Of a stretch of DNA of 64,000 nucleotides, positions 27,380 to 35,430 are shown in pieces. Within the stretch, counting starts at the first letter, position 1. Each line of letters begins with the position of its first letter. The stretch is from NCBI GenBank assembly GCA_030431825.1, contig JAUIIJ010000011.1, positions 1 through 64,000 of the forward strand, given 5' to 3'. The translations under genes were made by a program, and so were the position numbers. The notes under the pieces were generated by a model. The model was not told the DNA's origin. It ran no database searches and worked only from the letters and a program-made list of their open reading frames with translations. This DNA is from Alphaproteobacteria bacterium. Lineage in GTDB: Bacteria > Pseudomonadota > Alphaproteobacteria > Rhodobacterales > Rhodobacteraceae.

Positions 27380-29070
27380 CAGTAGGTATCGCCATGCTGG
27401 TTCACACGGCGCTGGATCGCGTCGAACAGGTGGCGCGTCACTGGGCCGCAGCCGGGTGTCCCGTGGCTTTGCACGTGGATCTGAACGTGTCGCGGGCTGC
27501 CTATGAGCGGCTTGTGAGCGCGCTGGCAGATCAACCGATGATCCGCTTTTGCGAGCGACACAGATGTGAATGGGGTCGCTGGGGCATCGTCGCCGCGTCG
27601 CAATCGGCTTGCGAATTGTTGCTGGAGCGGTTCGATAACCTTCACCACGTCTATCTTGTCTCCGGGTCCTGCCTGCCATTGCGCCCGGTGCCCCAACTGA
27701 TCGATTATCTTGCCAGGCGGCCACGTACGGACTTTATCGAAAGCGCGACCACCGCCGATGTGCCGTGGGCCAAGGGTGGGCTGCAGCAAGAGCGTTTTAC
27801 GCTGAGATTCCCGTTTTCCTGGAAAAGACAGCGCGGGGCATTTGACCGATATGTGCGGCTGCAACGCCGGCTGGGTTTCAAACGAAAGATTCCCGATGGC
27901 CTGGTGCCGCATATCGGCAGCCAATGGTGGTGCCTCACACGCCAGACACTCTCATCCATTCTCTGCGATCCGAACCGCGATGTTTACGACCACTATTTCC
28001 GCAAGGTCTGGATCCCGGATGAGAGCTATTTCCAGACGCTCGCACGCCGGTTCTCAACCCATATCGAAAGCCGCTCGCTAACGCTTTCCAAGTTCGACCA
28101 TCAGGGCAAGCCGCATGTATTCTACGACGATCACCTGCAACTGCTCAGGCGGTCGAACTGTTTCGTGGCGCGCAAGGTCTGGCCACACGCGAACCGGCTC
28201 TATGGGGCGTTCCTGAACAACACGGGTGCCATGAACCTGGCAGAGCCGAACCCCGCGCGAATTGACCGGGTCTTCGCCAGGGCGATGGAGCAGCGGACAC
28301 GCGGACGTCCGGGGCTCTATATGCAGAGCCGAATGCCCCATCCCGGGGCGGTGCAGGCGCCGACATCCAACCCCTATTCCGTTTTCCAGGGATTTTCGGA
28401 CCTGTTTTCCAATTTCGAGGATTGGCTTGCCAGGACCACCGAAAATCAGGTGCACGGGCGTCTTTTTGCGCCTGACAAGGCCGAATTTTCCGGGCGGACC
28501 TGTGTTTACAGCGGTGGCCTGAGCGACAGTGCCGCCAAGCGCGACTATGCGCCCGAGACCTTCCTTACCAGCCTGATCTGGAACACGCGTGGCGCAAGGC
28601 AGTGCTTTCAGTACGGTCCCGCCGACAGGCAGAGAATCGCAGCCTTCATCGCCCGTGATCCGAATGCGCAGATATCGGTCATCACCGGGGCATGGGCGAT
28701 TCCGCTGTTTCATTCCAGTTGCGACTTTGCCAGATTGCGCAAGCGTGCCGCCGAGTTGCAAAAGATCGAGACACGGCAATTGTCCATGCTAAGATCGAAA
28801 GAGACCAAGGCGCAGACGCGCATCTGGTCGCTTGCCGAGTTCATGGAGACACCGATGGAAGCCCTGCAGGAGATCGTGGACGAGATTGGCCAGACCAATA
28901 GCCGTACCCTGAACGAAGCGCCGCAAATGGCGGACCTGGCAGGCTTCGGTCAATTCCTGCAAAATCTGAAGAACCAGGGAATGCATCCGCATCTCACTGG
29001 CGATTTCCCGTTGGAGGAGCCGCTCGTCGTGTTGCCCAAGCGCGTCAGCAGGCCCTACCTGGTACGATAA
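27376..29070 (+). CDS. Core-2/I-branching-like glycosyltransferase with C-terminal extension
   Basis: A 564-aa protein. The ATG at 27376 overlaps the previous stop and gives MTVGIAMLVHTALDRV. Residues 1 to about 290 match the GT14 fold: YLVSGSCLPLRP at 93-104, GSQWWCL at 181-187 and PDESYFQ at 214-220, as in branching N-acetylglucosaminyl- and xylosyltransferases. Residues from about 320 to 564 are a separate soluble domain that I do not recognise, with a coiled region near LRKRAAELQKIETRQ. It may bind acceptor or partner enzymes. The following sulfotransferase starts 6 bases after its stop. Confidence 0.8.
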   Translation: MTVGIAMLVHTALDRVEQVARHWAAAGCPVALHVDLNVSRAAYERLVSALADQPMIRFCERHRCEWGRWGIVAASQSACELLLERFDNLHHVYLVSGSCLPLRPVPQLIDYLARRPRTDFIESATTADVPWAKGGLQQERFTLRFPFSWKRQRGAFDRYVRLQRRLGFKRKIPDGLVPHIGSQWWCLTRQTLSSILCDPNRDVYDHYFRKVWIPDESYFQTLARRFSTHIESRSLTLSKFDHQGKPHVFYDDHLQLLRRSNCFVARKVWPHANRLYGAFLNNTGAMNLAEPNPARIDRVFARAMEQRTRGRPGLYMQSRMPHPGAVQAPTSNPYSVFQGFSDLFSNFEDWLARTTENQVHGRLFAPDKAEFSGRTCVYSGGLSDSAAKRDYAPETFLTSLIWNTRGARQCFQYGPADRQRIAAFIARDPNAQISVITGAWAIPLFHSSCDFARLRKRAAELQKIETRQLSMLRSKETKAQTRIWSLAEFMETPMEALQEIVDEIGQTNSRTLNEAPQMADLAGFGQFLQNLKNQGMHPHLTGDFPLEEPLVVLPKRVSRPYLVR

Positions 29071-29076
29071 CGCGAA

Positions 29077-30516
29077 ATGACGGACATGTTCGACTATTTC
29101 GTGCTGTTCGCAGAGATGCGGACCGGGTCCAATTTTCTTGAAGCCAACCTGAATGCACTTGCAGACGTGCAGTGTCATGGCGAGGCCTTCAACGCCAACT
29201 TCATCGGATACCCCAAGTACACGGAGTTGTTGGGCGTGTCGCAGGCCGAACGCGATGCCGCGCCGCAAAAACTGATCTCGACCATCCGCGCGGCCGCCGG
29301 GGGCCTGAACGGGTTCCGGTATTTCCACGACCACGACGCGCGGGTGTTCGACACGATCATCGATGACCCGCGTTGCGCGAAGATCATCCTGACACGCAAC
29401 CCGTTGGACAGCTATGTTTCGTGGAAAATCGCGGCTGCAACCGGACAATGGAAGCTGACCAATGTCAAACGACGCAGAACCTCGCTGGCGCATTTCGACG
29501 CACAGGAATTTGACGATCGCCTGAATACGATCCGCGGCTTTCAGGAAAAGATCCTGAAACGGCTGCAGGTGAGCGGGCAGACCGCATTCTACCTGTCCTT
29601 CGACGACCTGCGCGATATCGACATACTCAACGGGTTGGCTGCGTGGCTGGGCTCCGCAGACCGCCTTGAAAGGCTGGATCAGAAGCTCAAACCGCAAAAC
29701 CCGGCGGCCCTGTCCGACCGTGTCGACAACCCCGACGAGATGGAACAGGCGCTGGCACAAGCCGATTATTTTCAACTGTCGCGCACCCCTAACTTCGAAC
29801 CCCGCCGCGGCCCTGCGGTACCCGACCATGTCGCGGCGGCCCGTGCACCGCTGTTGTTCATGCCGGTGCCCGGCGGACCGACCGCCGAGATCGAGGAGTG
29901 GCTGGCACTGCTGGACGATGTGCCGCGAAACGAATTGCAAACCGGCATGAACCAGAAGCGATTGCGCGAATGGCTGAAAAGCCACGCCGGCCATCGCGGG
30001 TTCACCGTTCTGCGCCATCCGCTGGCGCGCGCCCATTCGGTTTTCTGCACCGCGATCCTGTCAGACGGCCCCGCAGCCGAACCAAAGATGCAAGAGGGCC
30101 TGGCACGCCAGTTCAAACTGAAACCTCCGCGCAACGGGTTCTGGTCAACCGCGGAAGAACATCGCCATGCATTTTCGGTTTTCCTGGATTTCGCGCAGGC
30201 CAACATGGCCGGACAGACAGCGCTTGCCCCCCAACCCGCACTTTGCAGCCAGGCCGGCGCGCTTTCGGGGTTCGCGAAATTCACCGTGCCGGATTTTGTC
30301 CTTAGGGAAGAGGATCTGACGCGGATGTTGCCGGTGCTGTGCGCATTGGCCGGATATGGCGACTCGCCCCCGCCCCTGCCGGTCAGCAGACCCGACGAGC
30401 CGTTTCCGCTTACCGATATCTGCGATGCGGCGCTCGAAAAAAAAGCCGCGCAGGTTTACCGGCGCGACTATCTGTTATTCGGATTCGGGGGCTGGCGTCC
30501 GCCTCAGGCCGCCTGA
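29077..30516 (+). CDS. Tandem-domain sulfotransferase
   Basis: A 479-aa protein with two sulfotransferase-like halves. Half one (1 to about 240) has a PAPS 5'-phosphosulfate loop RTGSNF at 15-20 and a 3'-phosphate motif TRNPLDSYVS at 106-115, as in NodH-type enzymes, and should be active. Half two (about 255-479) has a 3'-phosphate-like LRHPLARAHS at 312-321, but its first loop reads FMPVPGGPT at 261-269, where related enzymes have VPKxG(T/S); the lysine is missing, so it is probably inactive. Likely sulfates a surface glycan built by the genes upstream. Its 3' end overlaps ptsN by 13 bases. Confidence 0.8.
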   Translation: MTDMFDYFVLFAEMRTGSNFLEANLNALADVQCHGEAFNANFIGYPKYTELLGVSQAERDAAPQKLISTIRAAAGGLNGFRYFHDHDARVFDTIIDDPRCAKIILTRNPLDSYVSWKIAAATGQWKLTNVKRRRTSLAHFDAQEFDDRLNTIRGFQEKILKRLQVSGQTAFYLSFDDLRDIDILNGLAAWLGSADRLERLDQKLKPQNPAALSDRVDNPDEMEQALAQADYFQLSRTPNFEPRRGPAVPDHVAAARAPLLFMPVPGGPTAEIEEWLALLDDVPRNELQTGMNQKRLREWLKSHAGHRGFTVLRHPLARAHSVFCTAILSDGPAAEPKMQEGLARQFKLKPPRNGFWSTAEEHRHAFSVFLDFAQANMAGQTALAPQPALCSQAGALSGFAKFTVPDFVLREEDLTRMLPVLCALAGYGDSPPPLPVSRPDEPFPLTDICDAALEKKAAQVYRRDYLLFGFGGWRPPQAA

Positions 30517-30968
30517 ACCGACTGCGCCTCGGACAACAACGCATAGAGCGTCGTGACATCCAGATTGGCCCGCAACTTTGAACACAACGCTGGTTCACGA
30601 AGGGTCCGCGACACGAGCGCAAGCGCCTTGAGGTGTTCGACGCCCGCGTCTTCGGGCGCAAAGAGCGCAAAGGCAATGTCGACCGGCTGCCGGTCGACCG
30701 CGCCGAAATCGATGGGCTTTTCCAGCATGACAAAGACCCCGACAACCCGTGTCAGCCCCTCCATCCGCGCATGCGGCAAGGCTACGCCATGGCCCACACC
30801 TGTCGGGCCAAGGCTTTCGCGTTCCAACAGAGCGTCCACAGTCATGGCAGCATCCAGCCCGTAAGCGTTATGGGCCACTTCACCGATTTCCTGAAACAAC
30901 CGCTTCTTGCTTGATGCGGCCGAGAAAACCTTGACGGCCTCAGGCTTGAGGATGCTGGTCAACTCCAT
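30504..30968 (-). CDS. ptsN: PTS IIA-like nitrogen-regulatory protein
   Basis: A 154-aa EIIA-Ntr protein. The phosphorylated His is H66 in GVALPHARME, with RESLGPTGVGHG before it. It acts in a regulatory phosphorelay linked to nitrogen, potassium and envelope control. Last gene of the minus-strand rnd-kpsF-lptCAB-hpf-ptsN run and 54 bases from hpf. Its 3' end overlaps the convergent sulfotransferase gene. Confidence 0.95.
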   Translation of the reverse strand: MELTSILKPEAVKVFSAASSKKRLFQEIGEVAHNAYGLDAAMTVDALLERESLGPTGVGHGVALPHARMEGLTRVVGVFVMLEKPIDFGAVDRQPVDIAFALFAPEDAGVEHLKALALVSRTLREPALCSKLRANLDVTTLYALLSEAQSVQAA

Positions 30969-31022
30969 GTGTCACTGTCTCCGTTGGGCGCCGACAGGCG
31001 CCACAGGGTAATGTCTTGCCGC

Positions 31023-31586
31023 TCAGGGGTCTATCCAGCCGATATTGCCATCTTCGCGGCGATACACGACGTTCAGCCCTTCCTTGCCTTCGTTGCGGAA
31101 AATCAGCACCGGTGCACCCGCAAGTTCCATCTGCATCACCGCCTCCCCCACAGATAGCGACGGTATCTGGGTTTCCATCTCGGCAACGATGATCGGCTGA
31201 AGCGTATCAGGCTCGGCGTCTTCGGTCTGTTCTTCCGACGCGAGGATATAAGAGGAGGCGCCAAAGAGTTCAACAGGCTGTGAGCGGTCACGATGGTGAT
31301 CTTTCAGCCGCCGCTTGTAGCGTCGCAGCTGCTTTTCCATTTTCTCGGAACAGGCCTCGAACGCCGCGTAAATCTCGTGCGCATGCGCCTTTGCGGTGGC
31401 GTTCAGACCGGTCGACAGATGAATCGTCGCTTCGCAAACATACTCGCTCGCCGAACGGGAAAAGATGACATTGGCACCTGTCGGCCGCTCGGCATATTTA
31501 TCCACCACCGCATCCAGATCGGTCTTGACGTGTGTTTGCAGAGCCTCGCCAATATCGATCTGTTTTCCGCTGATTTGGTAACGCAT
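31023..31586 (-). CDS. hpf: Ribosome hibernation promoting factor, long form
   Basis: A 187-aa long HPF. The N-terminal domain (about 1-100; MRYQISGKQIDIGEALQTHV) binds the 30S decoding region, and the C-terminal domain (about 130-187; PIIVAEMETQIPSLSVGEAVMQME, then a VVYRREDGNIGWIDP end) dimerises ribosomes into 100S particles. A ribosome-binding site GAGAAGGAGAAC precedes the ATG. Upstream of ptsN. rpoN, which often sits next to this gene in other bacteria, is not here. Confidence 0.95.
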   Translation of the reverse strand: MRYQISGKQIDIGEALQTHVKTDLDAVVDKYAERPTGANVIFSRSASEYVCEATIHLSTGLNATAKAHAHEIYAAFEACSEKMEKQLRRYKRRLKDHHRDRSQPVELFGASSYILASEEQTEDAEPDTLQPIIVAEMETQIPSLSVGEAVMQMELAGAPVLIFRNEGKEGLNVVYRREDGNIGWIDP

Positions 31587-31695
31587 ATGTTCTCCTTCTC
31601 TGTTTCAACCGGCAACGCGGCACAGGGCGGCCGCGAAGAAGTCAGGTCCGGCTGAGGGGGTAAGGCAATCGTCCCGTCCGTTGTATGCGCGTCGA

Positions 31696-31710
31696 CCCTT
31701 CGGGGAAGGG
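31696..31710. terminator. Short hairpin in lptB-hpf gap
   Basis: CCCTTC-GGG-GAAGGG at 31696-31710 is a perfect 6-bp stem with a 3-base loop in the 254-bp gap between lptB and hpf. The gap contains no supported gene. It may end lptB transcripts or sit in the hpf leader; no T-run is present. Confidence 0.35.
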
Positions 31711-31840
31711 CATGTGGGGAACTGCATCAGACAGGAGTTTTGCCATGCCCCATTTGAGGCGACACACGGGGTCGCTGTCAATGCAAAGCGGCATCAATAC
31801 GGTCGCAAACCGCTCGCCGACGCGGGAATCCGTAGGCCGG

Positions 31841-32599
31841 TCAGTAGATCCTGAAATTTTCGCCCAGATAGACGCGCCGGACGTTCTCGTTTTCCACGAC
31901 TTCGGCAGGCGTTCCCGTCATCAGCACCTGCCCGTCATGCAGGATATAGGCGCGGTCAACGATCTCCAGCGTCTCGCGCACGTTGTGATCGGTGATCAGC
32001 ACGCCGATCCCGCGTTTCTTGAGATCGGCGACCAGATGGCGGATGTCGCCGACCGAGATCGGATCGACCCCGGCGAACGGCTCGTCCAGCAAGAGATATT
32101 TCGGGTTCGCGGCGAGGCAGCGCGCGATCTCGACCCGGCGTCGTTCCCCGCCCGACAGGGCCAGTGCCGGGGCGCGGCGCAGGTGCTCGATGGAGAAATC
32201 CGACAACAGTTCCTCGAGTCGCTCGCGACGCTTGTGATGATGCCGCACGGTAATGTCGAGCACCGCGGAAATGTTGTCTTCGACGCTGAGACCGCGAAAG
32301 ATCGACATTTCCTGCGGCAGATACCCGATTCCCAGCCGCGCGCGCCGGTACATCGGAAGCCCGGTCACCACCTGCCCGTCGATGGACACGCTGCCGGCTT
32401 CGGGAATCACCAACCCTGCAATGGCGTAAAACGTGGTGGTCTTGCCGGACCCGTTGGGCCCGAGCAGCGCCGCAACCTCACCGCGATTGACACCCATCGT
32501 CACATCGCGAATGACCAGTTTCTTGCGGTAGGACTTGCGCAAACGTTCGATCTTCAGACCGGATTCGCCTTCGGTCACGGTCAGGCTGGGCGCGGTCAT
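31841..32599 (-). CDS. lptB: LPS export ABC transporter ATPase LptB
   Basis: A 252-aa ABC ATPase that powers extraction of lipopolysaccharide from the inner membrane with LptFG. Walker A is [11 protein letters not shown], the signature [13 protein letters not shown], Walker [14 protein letters not shown], and the switch His in TDHNVRET. The ATG at 32599 overlaps the lptA stop (ATGA) and gives [20 protein letters not shown]; the open frame extends upstream only as a shadow of lptA. Confidence 0.97.
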   Translation of the reverse strand: MTAPSLTVTEGESGLKIERLRKSYRKKLVIRDVTMGVNRGEVAALLGPNGSGKTTTFYAIAGLVIPEAGSVSIDGQVVTGLPMYRRARLGIGYLPQEMSIFRGLSVEDNISAVLDITVRHHHKRRERLEELLSDFSIEHLRRAPALALSGGERRRVEIARCLAANPKYLLLDEPFAGVDPISVGDIRHLVADLKKRGIGVLITDHNVRETLEIVDRAYILHDGQVLMTGTPAEVVENENVRRVYLGENFRIY

Positions 32600-33090
32600 T
32601 GCGATTTTTCCGGGATCAGGATGGTCTTGACCCGGCCCACCATGTTTGCGGTGCCATCGGTCAGGTTGACCGTCATCTTCTCGGAGGTAAGCGCATTGGC
32701 CCCCTGCGTCAGGAGCACATCGCCGGTCATCACCACGACTCCGCTGTCGATGGTATAATCCGCACGCTGCGCACTGGCGGCATCCGGCCCGTTGACAAGA
32801 ACCACGTCGCCCACGGCTTCCAGTCGCTCGACGCCGCCGGTGTTTTCGGCATAGATCACCAGAACCCGTTGCGCGGACAGGCGCATCTCGCCCTGCCCGA
32901 CAAGCACGTTGCCCTTGAATTCGGCGGAACCGTCGGCCTGATTGACGTCCAGCATATCCGACGTCACCTCGACCGGCAGGGTCGGATCCGCCTTGATCGC
33001 GCCAAAGGCAACTCGGGTGCCCTGCGTCTGGGCCATCGCGGCGCCCGGGGCGAGCGCGACGCACAGGAAAAGGGCGGCAATACGGTTCAC
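32596..33090 (-). CDS. lptA: LPS transport periplasmic protein LptA
   Basis: A 164-aa secreted protein (signal peptide [20 protein letters not shown]) of the OstA/LptA beta-jellyroll fold, with [23 protein letters not shown] and repeated beta strands. It forms the periplasmic bridge for LPS between LptC and LptD. Overlaps lptB by 4 bases and follows lptC by 3. Confidence 0.92.
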   Translation of the reverse strand: MNRIAALFLCVALAPGAAMAQTQGTRVAFGAIKADPTLPVEVTSDMLDVNQADGSAEFKGNVLVGQGEMRLSAQRVLVIYAENTGGVERLEAVGDVVLVNGPDAASAQRADYTIDSGVVVMTGDVLLTQGANALTSEKMTVNLTDGTANMVGRVKTILIPEKSQ

Positions 33091-33093
33091 TTA

Positions 33094-33693
33094 TTATCTT
33101 TCTAACTGTTTCGGGTCGTATATCAGCTTAACGCCATTCTTGAAAAGCACATGCAGGTCCCCGTCACCGGATTTTGCGGAAAACTCCATGTTTCCCGCGC
33201 TGAGTTCCCCCATCGGCCCCGACCCTGTCACGGCGCCGGGCGTGCTGCCGGCGATACCGTCCAGCGCCGCATCCAGCACATCGGTGAGCACCACCAGCCC
33301 GGTGGATGTTTCGATACGGACGTTGCCCGTGAACCTGGCCATGTCTCCCGCAGGGTCGAGGCTGCCCGAGTCCGACTGCAAGGTTATCAGTTGACCGTCC
33401 GCCGTCTTGAGCCGGGCATTCAGATTGTCGGCATCCCCGGGCGTGGTGTCGTTGCCCGGCCGGGCGCTGTCGGCGGTGACGGCGATTTCATCGCCATTGG
33501 TCGTCGTTCCGGAAAAGAACGGCCTTGTCACCTGTTGCCCCTTGGTGCGGGCCGAGACATCGGCATCGGTGAACGGAATGGTCGCCACCTGGTCCTCGCT
33601 GCGCGACAACAGGAACAGGGTCGCCAGAATGGCCAATGCCGACAGCGGCAAGATCACCCTCAGGATTGCGACCGTGCGCGAATATCGATCCAC
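33094..33693 (-). CDS. lptC: LPS export protein LptC
   Basis: About 199 aa if translation begins at the GTG at 33693 ([22 protein letters not shown]); the open frame continues upstream but would overlap kpsF completely. A single N-terminal membrane anchor ([18 protein letters not shown]) is followed by a periplasmic beta-jellyroll, as expected for the inner-membrane link of the Lpt bridge. Lies between kpsF and lptA, 13 bases after the kpsF stop. Confidence 0.85.
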   Translation of the reverse strand: MDRYSRTVAILRVILPLSALAILATLFLLSRSEDQVATIPFTDADVSARTKGQQVTRPFFSGTTTNGDEIAVTADSARPGNDTTPGDADNLNARLKTADGQLITLQSDSGSLDPAGDMARFTGNVRIETSTGLVVLTDVLDAALDGIAGSTPGAVTGSGPMGELSAGNMEFSAKSGDGDLHVLFKNGVKLIYDPKQLER

Positions 33694-33706
33694 CGGCGCC
33701 CCCGGA

Positions 33707-34669
33707 TCAGCCCAGACCGACCCGCAGGCAGTCGTGGATATGCAACAGCCCCAGCGGCACCGCCGGTCCATCGGGCTCAACAACGAACAGGCAGGTGATC
33801 TTGCGCTGGTTCATCACCGCGACCGCCTCTTCGGCGAGTGCATCCGGGCCGATCACGGTCGGATCGGCCGTCATCACCTCGCCGGCCCGATGCGCGAGCA
33901 GGCCATCCATCTTGCGCCGCAAATCGCCGTCGGTGATGATCCCGGCGAGGGTGCCATCCGTGCCGCAAACTCCGGCTACTCCGAAACCTTTCTGGCTGAT
34001 TTCGATCAGGGTATCGCTCATCGGAGCGACCATGTCGACCAGCGGCAGAGCCGCACCCGTGTGCATCAGATCGCGCACCTTGGACAGCCGCGCGCCCAGC
34101 TTGCCACCGGGATGAAACTCGCGGAAATGTTCGGGGGTAAAGGCGCGATGCTCCATCAGCGCCACAGCCAGCGCGTCGCCAAGCGCCAGTGTCATGGTCG
34201 TCGAGGTGGTCGGTACGATGCCGGTGCCGCAGGCCTCTTGCGCCGCGGGAAGCACCAGCGCAACATCGGATTGCCGCAACAACGTCGAGTCCGCGCGGCT
34301 GGCCACACCGATCAACGGAATGCCGAACCTGCGGGTATAGGCCACCAGATCGGCGAGTTCGGGTGTTTCGCCCGAATTGGACAGCACCAGTGCGACATCT
34401 CCCTGCGCCATCATGCCGAGATCGCCATGACTCGCTTCTGCGGGATGCACGAAATGCGCGGGCGTGCCGGTGCTGGCAAAGGTCGCCGCAATCTTGCGGG
34501 CGATATGCCCGGATTTGCCCATGCCGCTGACGATGACCCGGCCAGTCGCGCCGAGAAGCAACTCGATGGCGCGGTCAAAATCGCCATTCAGGCTCTGCTC
34601 AAGCAGCGACAGCGCCTCGGCTTCGACGCGAATGACGCGGCGCGCCGTGGTTTGGAACGTGCTGCTCAT
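33707..34669 (-). CDS. kpsF: D-arabinose 5-phosphate isomerase
   Basis: A 320-aa KdsD/KpsF protein that converts ribulose 5-phosphate to arabinose 5-phosphate, the first step of Kdo synthesis. A SIS domain (VSGMGKSGHIARKIAATFASTGTPAHFVHPAEASHGDLGMM) is followed by two CBS domains (from about 200). The ATG overlaps the rnd stop (ATGA). Together with kdsB in this window it covers two steps of Kdo activation. Whether it should be called kdsD or kpsF cannot be told from sequence alone. Confidence 0.94.
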   Translation of the reverse strand: MSSTFQTTARRVIRVEAEALSLLEQSLNGDFDRAIELLLGATGRVIVSGMGKSGHIARKIAATFASTGTPAHFVHPAEASHGDLGMMAQGDVALVLSNSGETPELADLVAYTRRFGIPLIGVASRADSTLLRQSDVALVLPAAQEACGTGIVPTTSTTMTLALGDALAVALMEHRAFTPEHFREFHPGGKLGARLSKVRDLMHTGAALPLVDMVAPMSDTLIEISQKGFGVAGVCGTDGTLAGIITDGDLRRKMDGLLAHRAGEVMTADPTVIGPDALAEEAVAVMNQRKITCLFVVEPDGPAVPLGLLHIHDCLRVGLG

Positions 34670-35280
34670 GAATGTGCAAAGATGTCGGTTTCGGGCCAGC
34701 CCGCCAGATCGAGCTGCGCGCGCGTGGGCAGAAAGTCGAAACAGGACTGCGCAATCTCGCTGCGTCCTTCGCGCGCCAGCCGCTTGTCCAGTTCCTCGCG
34801 CAGCCGGTGCAGGTGCAGGACATCGGAGGCCGCATAGTCAAGCTGGGCCTCGGTCAGTTCCGCCGCACCCCAGTCGCTCATCTGCTGCTGCTTGGAAATA
34901 TCCACGCCGATCAGTTCCTGCGTCAGATTCCGCAAACCATGCCGGTCGGTATAGGTCCGCACCAGCCGAGAGGCGATCTTGGTGCAATAGACCGGGGCCG
35001 CCAGCGCCCCGAAGGCATGATACATCGCCGCGATGTCGAAGCGCCCGAAGTGAAACAGCTTGAGCACATTGGCATCTTCCAGCATGGCGCAGAGGTTGGG
35101 TGCCTCGCTCTGACCCTTGGCCACCTGCACGATATGGGCATCTCCGTCGCCGCCCGACATCTGGATCACGCAGAGCCGGTCCCGATGCGGGTTCAGCCCC
35201 ATGGTCTCGCAATCGATGGCGACGACCGGCCCGAGGTCAAGCCCGTCGGGCAGGTCGTTCTGATAGAGATGATTGGCCAA
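34666..35280 (-). CDS. rnd: Ribonuclease D-like 3'-5' exonuclease
   Basis: A 204-aa DEDDy exonuclease. Exo I is IDCETMGLNP, Exo II includes FHFGRFDIA, and Exo III is YAASDVLHL. The start is a TTG at 35280 giving LANHLYQNDLPDG, with AGAGGA 7 bases upstream; extending further adds an unconserved Arg-rich stretch. Much shorter than E. coli RNase D because the HRDC domains are absent, which is normal in this group. Coupled to kpsF. Confidence 0.88.
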   Translation of the reverse strand: MANHLYQNDLPDGLDLGPVVAIDCETMGLNPHRDRLCVIQMSGGDGDAHIVQVAKGQSEAPNLCAMLEDANVLKLFHFGRFDIAAMYHAFGALAAPVYCTKIASRLVRTYTDRHGLRNLTQELIGVDISKQQQMSDWGAAELTEAQLDYAASDVLHLHRLREELDKRLAREGRSEIAQSCFDFLPTRAQLDLAGWPETDIFAHS

Positions 35281-35430
35281 GCTGATATCCTCTGAAACAC
35301 CGCGTACACGTTTCGCCGAGATAGGCGGTTTGCGGCGCGAACTCAACTGCCGCAGGGTCACGCGCGGCAACAACTGGCCCATTGGTCGGCTGTTCCGCTA
35401 AGGTTGAACCGTCAGGAATGGAGAAACCGA

